Position numbers and translations under genes: made by a program. Shown here piece after piece: positions 15,318 to 21,210 of a DNA stretch of 21,210 nucleotides. Source of the DNA: JOPF133 sp052144935 (GTDB lineage: Bacteria > Acidobacteriota > Terriglobia > Bryobacterales > Bryobacteraceae). Where the stretch lies: contig JBKQPR010000311.1 of assembly GCA_052144935.1 (NCBI GenBank), positions 1-21,210 of the forward strand, in the 5' to 3' direction. The first letter of the stretch is position 1. Every line of letters starts with the position of its first letter. The notes beneath the pieces were generated by a model. That model was not told the DNA's origin and searched no databases. It saw only the letters and a program-made list of their open reading frames with translations.

Positions 15318-16906
15318 AGCCGGGGAGTCTCCTGGTAGCCCCCGAACACGCCGCGCAGGGCATCGCAAATCTCGCCCAGCGTGGCATAGGCGCGCACCGC
15401 GTCCACCAGGCGCGGCATGGTATTCTCGGTGCCCTCCGCCGCGCGCTTCAGCGCGTCCAGAGTGCGGGTCACGCACCCGTTATCGCGGCGGCGGCGCAGC
15501 GCGGCCAGCTTGCCGGCCTGGTGCGCACCCGCGGTCTCGTCGATCTCCAACAGCTCGATCGGCTGATCCTCGGATTGGTATCGGTTCACCCCCACGATGG
15601 TCCGCTCGCCCGACTCCACCTCGCGCTGATAGCGGTAGCTGGCGGCGGCGATCTCGGATTGCGGGAAGCCGGCCTCAATGGCCGGGATCATCCCGCCCAT
15701 TTCGTCGATCTGGCCGATATACCGGTTGGCCGCCTCTTCGGTTTCGAGCGTCAGCCTTTCCAGGAAATAGCTACCTCCCAGAGGGTCGGCCGTATTCGCC
15801 ACGCCGCTCTCGTGCGCCAGGATCTGCTGGGTGCGCAGCGCGATGGTGACGGCCTGCTCGCTGGGCAGCGCGTAAGCCTCGTCGAGCGAGTTGGTGTGCA
15901 GCGATTGCGCCCCGCCCAGCACCGCCGCCATGGCTTGCAGCGCCGTGCGCACCACGTTGTTGTAAGGCTGCTGCCAGGTCAGCGAGCAGCCCGCCGTCTG
16001 CGCGTGGAACCGCAGCTTCCAACTGCGCTCGCTCCGGGCGCCGTAGCGCTCGCGCATGGCGTAGGCCCAGATCTTGCGCGCCGCGCGGTACTTGGCGATC
16101 TCTTCGAAGAAATCGTTGTGGGCGTTGAAAAAGAAGCTCAGCCGAGGCGCGAATTGGTCGATCGCCAGGCCGCGCTCGAGCGCCCAATCCACATATTCGA
16201 AACCATCCCGCAGAGTGAAGGCCAGCTCCTGCACGGCGGTCGACCCGGCCTCCCGGATGTGGTAGCCGCTGATCGAAACCGGATTGAACCGCGGCGTATG
16301 GCGGACCCCGAATTCGATGGTGTCGGTGACCAGCCGCATGGAAGGCCGCGGCGGAAAAATGTATTCCTTCTGCGCGATGTACTCTTTGAGGATGTCGTTC
16401 TGCAAGGTTCCCGATACTCGCGTCCAATCCACCCCCTGCTGTTCGGCCACCGCCAGGTACATGGCCCACAGCACGGCGGCCGGCGAGTTGATGGTCATCG
16501 AAACCGTCACCTCGCCCAGAGGAATGCCGCGGAAGAGAATCTCCATATCCTCCAGCGAGCTGACCGGGGCCCCGCACTTGCCCACCTCGCCCTCGCTCAG
16601 GGCGTGATCCGCGTCGTAGCCCATCAGGGTGGGAAGGTCGAACGCCACGGAAAGGCCGGTCTGCCCCTGCGCAAGCAGATAGTGGTAGCGGCGGTTGGTC
16701 TCCTCGGGCGTGGCGAAGCCCGAGAACTGCCGCATGGTCCAGGGCTTCCCGCGATACATGTCGCTGTGTATCCCGCGCGTGTAGGGAAACTCGCCGGGCG
16801 CGCCCAGATCGCGCGCGGCGTCAAGGCCGGTGAGATGTTCGGGGAAGTATACCGGCTCGATGGGAACTCCGCTGATGGTGGTAAACCGGCGTTCGGCAGT
16901 TTTCAT
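15314..16906 (-). CDS. Acyl-CoA mutase large subunit, isobutyryl-CoA mutase-like
   Basis: A 530-aa TIM-barrel catalytic subunit of the methylmalonyl-CoA mutase family, lacking the C-terminal B12 domain, which is encoded separately downstream. Landmarks are PYTRGIHSDMYRGKPWTMRQ (41-60), GLSVAFDLPTLMGYD (84-98), SGTLQNDILKEYIAQKEY (165-182), SISGYHIREAGSTAVQELAF with His216 (equivalent to His244 of P. shermanii mutase), and RLSFFFNAHNDFFEEIAKYR. The two substrate-specificity positions, Tyr89 and Arg207 in methylmalonyl-CoA mutase, are Phe61 and Gln179 here, the pair described for isobutyryl-CoA mutase. It would therefore interconvert isobutyryl-CoA and n-butyryl-CoA. The frame is open far upstream, but family similarity begins at ATG 16906. 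No MeaB-type chaperone gene is present. Confidence 0.92.
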   Translation of the reverse strand: MKTAERRFTTISGVPIEPVYFPEHLTGLDAARDLGAPGEFPYTRGIHSDMYRGKPWTMRQFSGFATPEETNRRYHYLLAQGQTGLSVAFDLPTLMGYDADHALSEGEVGKCGAPVSSLEDMEILFRGIPLGEVTVSMTINSPAAVLWAMYLAVAEQQGVDWTRVSGTLQNDILKEYIAQKEYIFPPRPSMRLVTDTIEFGVRHTPRFNPVSISGYHIREAGSTAVQELAFTLRDGFEYVDWALERGLAIDQFAPRLSFFFNAHNDFFEEIAKYRAARKIWAYAMRERYGARSERSWKLRFHAQTAGCSLTWQQPYNNVVRTALQAMAAVLGGAQSLHTNSLDEAYALPSEQAVTIALRTQQILAHESGVANTADPLGGSYFLERLTLETEEAANRYIGQIDEMGGMIPAIEAGFPQSEIAAASYRYQREVESGERTIVGVNRYQSEDQPIELLEIDETAGAHQAGKLAALRRRRDNGCVTRTLDALKRAAEGTENTMPRLVDAVRAYATLGEICDALRGVFGGYQETPRL

Positions 16907-16984
16907 TTCGTCCGCTATCGCTAGTTTACCGCCGAGGGGAGGCGTTGGTCTGGCAACCGAACATGGTAAGCTGTCGCATACAAC

Positions 16985-17929
16985 GTGCCGATTCACAAGA
17001 GACGGGCGAAAACGGACGCGCGGCAGATCCGATATCGACTGAGGACGCTTTGGTGCATCCCGATAATACTGCTGTCCAGCGGATGCGGCAAGGTCCAGAA
17101 TGCCGATCGCATGCTGGCGGATGCCAATGCCGCGAGCGCTACATTGGCCACGTACTACGAAGACCTCACCACGATCACGCTGGATGGCTGGCAGAACCAG
17201 GGAGTCTTCAATGCGATCCAGGGTATGCCGGCGCCAGCGCCGGAACAATATCAAGAGCGCGTCCGCGCGTTTCAGGGACGCGCAGATCTGGCGCACAGCC
17301 TGAGCCTCGTGTACCAGAGCCTTCAGCAGTTGCACAATCCGGCCAGCGTCGGAAGGGTCACGACCGCGGGACAAAACCTCGGGCATTCTATCCAGAGCCT
17401 GACCACTGTACCCGGCGCCGGGAAAATCCCGACGGACCAACTGGGCAGTGCAGCGGCGTTTCTCCTCAACCTCCAGCGCGAACGTGACCTCAAGCGGGCG
17501 CTCAGCGAGATGGCGAGCGTTACCGATGGAATCGCGGCCATCTTCGGCAACGAACAGCATGTGTACCTCAGCGTCAGCGCAGAACGTACCGGGCTGGGCC
17601 GGACGTTGATCGGGGAACTGGCCAAGCGCAAGCTCGTCAGTCCCAGTGTGCTCCTCCAAGGACTCCACCTTGGACTTCCCATCGCCAACAGTACGGACGC
17701 TGAAGCGGCCGCTGCCGGGTTGGTCGTCGCAGAGATCGCTGCCCAACGGACCAACCTCGCGTGGCAATGCGCGACGCAGGATACCCAGAATATGGTCACG
17801 ATACTCGCGGCGGCCGAACGCGCAATCAAAACGGGACAGCCTGGGCAGTTCGCCAATCTGGAAGAGGAAACTGCGCAAGCCACAACCTGCGTCAAGGAAC
17901 ATGACGATCTGATCAAAGGCCGACAATGA
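16985..17929 (+). CDS. Putative lipoprotein, helical, unknown function
   Basis: A 314-aa protein from GTG at 16985. A basic N-terminus (RYRLRTLW) precedes a hydrophobic stretch and LLSSGC, so Cys34 is a likely lipidation site, although Leu is at -4 rather than -3. The mature part looks almost entirely helical and Ala/Leu/Gln-rich: DRMLADANAASATLATYYED, then Pro-rich PAPAPEQYQERVRAFQ, then helices with regular heptad-like hydrophobics, and a C-terminus containing two cysteines (WQCATQ; TTCVKEH). No family is recognised. The last codons overlap the next gene as ATGA. It is transcribed divergently from the mutase operon. No clear RBS precedes the start. Confidence 0.75.
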   Translation: MPIHKRRAKTDARQIRYRLRTLWCIPIILLSSGCGKVQNADRMLADANAASATLATYYEDLTTITLDGWQNQGVFNAIQGMPAPAPEQYQERVRAFQGRADLAHSLSLVYQSLQQLHNPASVGRVTTAGQNLGHSIQSLTTVPGAGKIPTDQLGSAAAFLLNLQRERDLKRALSEMASVTDGIAAIFGNEQHVYLSVSAERTGLGRTLIGELAKRKLVSPSVLLQGLHLGLPIANSTDAEAAAAGLVVAEIAAQRTNLAWQCATQDTQNMVTILAAAERAIKTGQPGQFANLEEETAQATTCVKEHDDLIKGRQ

Positions 17930-18255
17930 CGTCCGACGAGATAACCGACGCGCTGCTGCAACAGAAACAGCTCCTCGAGGAGCATTTCTCGGACCTGCTG
18001 GCAGCCTGCCAGAGCGACGCCGAGCGTGCTGCCCTGAGAGGTTCCTACCAACGCGCGACCGACCAATGGAATGCCGCTGTCAATGCCACCCTCCGGACGG
18101 ACGATCCCCTTCTGCGTGGGCTCATCGGCGACCTGAATGATGTCCAGGAAGATGTAAAGTCCATGGTTGCCGCGGGCGACGATCTGGCAAGAATCCTGAA
18201 CAAGATTACCGCGGGTATCGGCATTGGCGCCAAGATCGTCGCGCTTCTCAAATGA
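17926..18255 (+). CDS. Small helical protein paired with the lipoprotein
   Basis: A 109-aa protein with ATG in a 4-nt overlap with the lipoprotein stop codon, so the two are almost certainly made together. It begins MTSDEITDALLQQKQLLEEH and is predicted helical throughout, with many acidic and Gln residues and no signal peptide. The C-terminal 17 residues (KITAGIGIGAKIVALLK) are Gly/Ile/Ala-rich and amphipathic, flanked by lysines, and look able to insert in or lie on a membrane. No family is recognised. An effector/holder pair, a membrane-active peptide unit or a complex with the lipoprotein are all possible; none is shown. Confidence 0.75.
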   Translation: MTSDEITDALLQQKQLLEEHFSDLLAACQSDAERAALRGSYQRATDQWNAAVNATLRTDDPLLRGLIGDLNDVQEDVKSMVAAGDDLARILNKITAGIGIGAKIVALLK

Positions 18256-18263
18256 GCGGCGCC

Positions 18264-18312
18264 GATTCTCCGCCCACGCGACGCACGGCGTGGCGGCCGG
18301 CGTGGGAGAATC
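18264..18312 (+). terminator. Bulged stem-loop after the two-gene unit
   Basis: gattctc plus cccacgc on the left (18264-18279) pairs with gcgtgggagaatc (18300-18312), leaving a short bulge, around a 20-nt GC-rich loop. It starts 9 nt after the stop codon at 18253-18255 and is a plausible terminator, though no T-run follows. Confidence 0.4.
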
Positions 18313-18470
18313 GACGACATTGGTAACCTGCGGGGACGGTACGTGCTGGGCTTCCGGCCCGAGGAATTGAGCGGGAAGGTTTGCCACGAGGCGCAAGTGG
18401 AAGTCACGCGCCCGGACCTGGACGGTGCGGGCGCGGAAGAGCTATATACCTTCAGGAGCCGCGGTAATGA
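18304..18470 (+). pseudogene. Fragment resembling a VWFA-related acidobacterial protein C-terminus
   Basis: The frame reads GRIDDIGNLRGRYVLGFRPE, followed by HEAQVEVTRPDLDGAGAEEL. The block D-I-G-x-L-R-x-x-Y-V-L-G-F/Y-R-P, followed by a strand like VEVTRP, is the ending I associate with VWFA-related acidobacterial proteins (TIGR03436). No start codon, VWA domain or preceding gene part is present; the fragment starts directly after a stem-loop. It looks like a leftover from a deletion or recombination event. The similarity is short, so the family name is tentative. Confidence 0.4.
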
Positions 18471-18506
18471 GAGGCGCGGAACATTCTCGGTTTGGCGGTT
18501 GCCTGC

Positions 18507-20216
18507 CTATTGGCCACCGCCGCCCCCGCCGGCGCCGGGCCCAGGGGGCACCCCGCGACCGCCACGACCGCCCGCGGGCGGGACCGGAGCCGGCAGATCC
18601 AGACGCGGGAACTTGTCGGGGCGCGTGGCCGCGTTGTACAGGAAGGCCGCTTCGATGATGGAGATCTGCTCCAGGTCGCCCTGTTGCAGCCGGTCGTATA
18701 CGTCCATGTTGGAGTGGTGCGTACGAGTGTCGTAATCCATGGGATCCTGGATGAACTGGAATCCCGGCAGCCCCACGGCCGCGAACGAGAGGTGATCGGT
18801 GCCGCCGGTGTTGCGGATGGTGATCACGCCCGGCGTCAGGTCCTTGACGGTGGCGAACCAGGATTCGAAGATCGGCCGCGCCATTTCGTTGCCCTGCAGA
18901 TAGACGCCGCGGACCTTCCCAGTGCCGTTGTCGATGTTCAAATAGACCGACAGGTTCTCGTGTTCGGCGGTCGGTTTCATTACCGCCGGGTCGGCAAAAT
19001 GCGCCTTCACGTAAGCCTGCGATCCCAGCAGCCCTTCCTCTTCACCGCCCCACAGGCCCATACGGACGGTGCGATCCATCTTCAGGTCGAGGGTTTTGAG
19101 CAGGCGCATGGCTTCCATGGCGACCGCGCTGCCCACACCGTTATCGGTGGCCCCGGTGCCCATGTGCCAGGAATCGAAGTGGCCGCCCACCATCACCACT
19201 TCCTGCGGCTTGGTGGTTCCGGGGATTTCGGCGACCACGTTGAACGCCGTGGTCTTGGTCATGTCGAACTCGGTCTTGATGTCGAACGAGAGTTTCACCG
19301 GAACGTTGTGCTCCAGGAGGCGCACGATGCGGTTGTAGTTCTCGGCGGTGATGGCGATGGCCGGAGTGTTCTTGGTGGGGTCGCCGGTGCGCGCCCCGCC
19401 GTTGGAGGCGAACACCGTGCCGCTTTCTCCGCGGGCGCTGGCCGTGATGGTGAGCAGGACGCCCTCATCCTTCCAGAAGTTGCGCTGCCGCTCCGTGAAT
19501 GCCTGGCGCTCTTCGGGGGTCATGTCGGCCAGCGCAGCGAGCGCGCCGCCACGTCCGCCGCGGCCTCCGCGCCCACCGCCGCCGGTCGGAAAGATCTCCG
19601 GGACGAGGTTGGCCAGTTCGGCATCGGTGTAACGATGGGCCAGCGGGGCTGCGTCGGGGAAGGGCAGCTCCAGGAGGGGAACGGTGAGCACGATCTTCCC
19701 CTTCAGCTTGCCGTGGTACTTATCCAGATCGGCCGGCGTGGCAATGGAAGCCAGCATGGCTTCGCCCATGACGGGACCGTTGGTGCCGCCGGTCCAGGCC
19801 TGCGGATAGCCGATGATCGGCATGTAGGTCGGGTCGACCATGGCGCCGCTGTAGCCCGTGAACTGCCAGCTCGGGATGGGTCCGCCGCGTCCGCCGTCGG
19901 TGGCCCAATCTTCCAGGTGTACGTTGCTGAGGCCCCATTCCTTCAGTTGGCCCACGGCCCAGGCGCCCGCGGCGCGGAATTGCGGGGAATTGGTCAGACG
20001 GGGACCGTAGCGGTCGGTGAGGTTGTACATGATGTCCATCACCTTGGAACTCGACCCGCCGCCGCCGCGTCCGCCGCCACCACCGCCGCGTCCGCCGCCG
20101 CCGAGTTCGGCGGTCTTGATCTTGTGGAGAACATTGAGATCCACGCGTTCCTGCGCCAGAAGCAGCAGCGGAACGAGCAGAAGGAGAACTACCGTTACAG
20201 TCGATTTGCGTGCCAT
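18507..20216 (-). CDS. Secreted M28-family zinc aminopeptidase
   Basis: A 569-aa peptidase with signal peptide (residues 1-21, ending LLLLAQ). Metal and catalytic residues of family M28 are present: His346 (VGGHFDSW), Asp358 (GATDNGVG), Glu392/Glu393 (GGEEEG), Asp429 (NIDNGTG) and His501 (THHSNMD). The overall plan, with an inserted PA-like region between about 110 and 310, resembles carboxypeptidase Q-like M28 proteins. Three low-complexity glycine/arginine tracts stand out: residues 39-54, 212-224 and the C-terminal end. Such tracts are frequent in Solibacter-type secreted proteins. It probably degrades peptides outside the cytoplasm. It is monocistronic. Confidence 0.93.
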   Translation of the reverse strand: MARKSTVTVVLLLLVPLLLLAQERVDLNVLHKIKTAELGGGGRGGGGGGRGGGGSSSKVMDIMYNLTDRYGPRLTNSPQFRAAGAWAVGQLKEWGLSNVHLEDWATDGGRGGPIPSWQFTGYSGAMVDPTYMPIIGYPQAWTGGTNGPVMGEAMLASIATPADLDKYHGKLKGKIVLTVPLLELPFPDAAPLAHRYTDAELANLVPEIFPTGGGGRGGRGGRGGALAALADMTPEERQAFTERQRNFWKDEGVLLTITASARGESGTVFASNGGARTGDPTKNTPAIAITAENYNRIVRLLEHNVPVKLSFDIKTEFDMTKTTAFNVVAEIPGTTKPQEVVMVGGHFDSWHMGTGATDNGVGSAVAMEAMRLLKTLDLKMDRTVRMGLWGGEEEGLLGSQAYVKAHFADPAVMKPTAEHENLSVYLNIDNGTGKVRGVYLQGNEMARPIFESWFATVKDLTPGVITIRNTGGTDHLSFAAVGLPGFQFIQDPMDYDTRTHHSNMDVYDRLQQGDLEQISIIEAAFLYNAATRPDKFPRLDLPAPVPPAGGRGGRGVPPGPGAGGGGGGQ

Positions 20217-20269
20217 ATGGTTAGTTGTTTGACTATATCAGACCAAGACGCTGGCGGTGGGGGGTGGGG

Positions 20270-20622
20270 TTACCGGAGGTGGTGGGTGCGGGCTAGCGGT
20301 TGTGGGGAACCAACTCCTCCGGGCGGCGGGCAATGCGGTCCCATTCCCGGAGGGCAGTAGAGGCAGGTGTCCTTGAGGTAGGAAATGGTGCCCGGAGGCG
20401 TGCTGGGGCGGAGGCGTTGTTCGACGTCTTGGATGAGCGCGTGGAGACGGAGTTCCAGGTCCGGTATCAGGGGGAAGCAGGATGGGCCGAGTTGGTCGTG
20501 GCAGCCGGTCTCCTTCATCCGTTTCAGGGCAGCGCCTGGGCAGCGGAGCACTGGCTGGCGATCACGGCGAAAGCCTGCTGGCGCTCGACCCAGGCGCCCA
20601 TGCCGACCCAATCGGGCGGTGC
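20270..20622 (-). pseudogene. Broken gene for a conserved acidobacterial hypothetical protein
   Basis: One minus-strand frame reads APPDWVGMGAWVERQQAFAV then IASQCSAAQALP and stops at 20524. A second frame carries on with LKRMKETGCHDQLG, followed by LELRLHALIQDVEQRLRPS, and stops at 20270. The sequence CSAAxAxCLKxxKETxxxxxLG is what I recall from a group of hypothetical, possibly DNA-binding acidobacterial proteins. The join near 20540 needs a frameshift, and the central part expected after LG (a W-x-x-F-C segment) appears deleted. The gene is therefore probably dead. The family match rests on memory and is moderate. Confidence 0.4.
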
Positions 20623-20651
20623 TTGCGTAGTTTCTTCCGTAACGAACCCAT

Positions 20652-20671
20652 TCGGGACATAAATGTCCCGA
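20652..20671. repeat. Short perfect palindrome, copy 1
   Basis: tcgggacataaatgtcccga: 9-bp arms around a 2-nt centre. It shares the half-site cgggacat with the palindrome at 20718-20734 and lies directly upstream of the broken minus-strand gene. It could be an operator or one unit of a dispersed repeat. Confidence 0.75.
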
Positions 20672-20717
20672 TTTCTGGGAGCCTCTGTTGAAAACAGAAG
20701 AGTTAACCAAGGGCGCA

Positions 20718-20734
20718 CGGGACATCATGTCCCG
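20718..20734. repeat. Short perfect palindrome, copy 2
   Basis: cgggacatcatgtcccg: 8-bp arms around one base, with the same arms as copy 1. The centres of the two copies are about 65 bp apart. A further small stem (cccgag/ctcggg, 20731-20751) overlaps its right end. Confidence 0.75.
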
Positions 20735-20904
20735 AGAACGCTTTCCTCGGGGCAAATTCGCTCTCGCGAAGCCCTCCCGAAGCCCCATTGTATCCGGCGC
20801 GCCAGCGGAGGACGGCGGGGAGAAAGCGGTGCAGGCAGGTAAGTGATTGGAATGGCGGGAATTGGAGTAGATAAGAATTGTTGGCGAACTTTGTGAATGC
20901 AAAA

Positions 20905-20977
20905 GGTCGCATCAGTTTCGCGGCCATGCGGTATGTCTGGAACAGGCGGGTGTGCAGGCCGCGAAATTGATGCGACC
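20905..20977. repeat. 73-nt inverted repeat
   Basis: Arms 20905-20925 and 20957-20977 (ggtcgcatcagtttcgcggc and one more base) match at 20 of 21 positions. The single mismatch is a G-U pair in plus-strand RNA. The 31-nt loop is unstructured as far as I can see. The design is like the 191-278 palindrome at the other end of the window, but the sequence differs. Confidence 0.75.
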
Positions 20978-21210
20978 GCGCGGTGAACTAAACCGCAGCT
21001 CAGTGCCGGGTTATGGGGATTGAATAGCCGCCAGGCGGTCCGTAGGCGCCCAGGGCTGCACGGTCGCAAGTCGTGTGGGTAGCCTGCCTCCCGCCGTGCG
21101 CGGGGATTCGGGGGGTTCTTGGCGTGGCGGAAACGCCGGGCAGGGGATTGCGGAGAACACGGGAGACTCCGTGGGGGCGCGCCGGCGCACCGGTCCGGTG
21201 CACTGTCCAG

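Larger units (their letters stand above)
20217..21210. other. About 1 kb without an intact gene, rich in palindromes
   Basis: No complete gene is recognised on either strand. The stretch holds a broken gene (20270-20622, minus), two near-identical short palindromes (20652-20671 and 20718-20734), small hairpins at 20684-20698 and 20731-20751, and a long inverted repeat (20905-20977). From 21000 to 21210 I see only short unconvincing open frames; one minus-strand frame ends at 21000 but resembles nothing known. Confidence 0.5.

Noticed and set aside
16907..17926. N-terminal extension of the mutase large subunit (870 codons in all)
   Set aside because: The added 340 codons are antisense to the lipoprotein gene and unlike any mutase; family similarity starts at ATG 16906.
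18492..20360. 622-codon plus-strand open frame
   Set aside because: Shadow of the M28 peptidase, which has all its catalytic residues on the other strand.
20300..20662. 120-codon plus-strand open frame in the right intergenic stretch
   Set aside because: Overlaps the minus-strand segments that resemble a known family, and its own product shows no pattern.

Overview
The window is GC-rich and gene-dense, with many Gly/Ala/Pro/Arg-rich proteins. It most likely comes from an Acidobacteriota genome, probably of the Solibacter/Bryobacter type. Three things point there: a full-length ADOP-type (acidobacterial duplicated orphan permease) protein, the remains of a TIGR03435-type 'soil-associated' protein, and a fragment resembling the C-terminus of VWFA-related acidobacterial proteins. 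The secreted 186-residue protein and the glycine-rich M28 peptidase also fit. This assignment is inferred from protein families; no rRNA or tRNA gene is present to confirm it.

Layout. 1-375 is non-coding and full of stem-loops, including an 88-nt imperfect palindrome and a good minus-strand terminator. 376-681 (-) encodes a stand-alone HisKA-like domain. 771-1200 (-) is a decayed TIGR03435 gene. 1300-2080 (-) is a two-gene module: a HEPN-domain protein with one frameshift, followed by a conserved 127-aa partner. 2098-4607 (-) is a translationally coupled pair, an SMP-30/gluconolactonase-like protein followed by an amino-acid permease with a collagen-like N-terminus. 4721-5345 (+) is a Phd/PIN toxin-antitoxin pair lying between two copies of an 18-bp direct repeat. 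5546-6106 (+) is a secreted protein. 6337-10373 (-) holds the ADOP permease, a dolichyl-phosphate-glucose-synthase-like GT2 enzyme and a DUF3592-like membrane protein. 10488-13268 (+) is lysS plus a LolC/E-type permease.

13402-16906 (-) is a tightly overlapping operon: the large and small subunits of a coenzyme-B12 acyl-CoA mutase, then a multicopper oxidase. The active-site positions of the mutase (Phe61, Gln179) match isobutyryl-CoA mutase rather than methylmalonyl-CoA mutase. 16985-18255 (+) is an unrecognised two-gene unit, a lipoprotein plus a 109-aa helical protein, joined by an ATGA overlap. 18507-20216 (-) is a secreted M28 metallopeptidase. 20217-21210 carries no intact gene; it contains repeated short palindromes, a long inverted repeat and a broken gene.

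The best candidates for something undescribed are the lipoprotein/helical-protein pair, the HEPN/partner module, the collagen-like extension on the permease, and the toxin-antitoxin cassette bounded by direct repeats. None of these functions can be proved from sequence alone.
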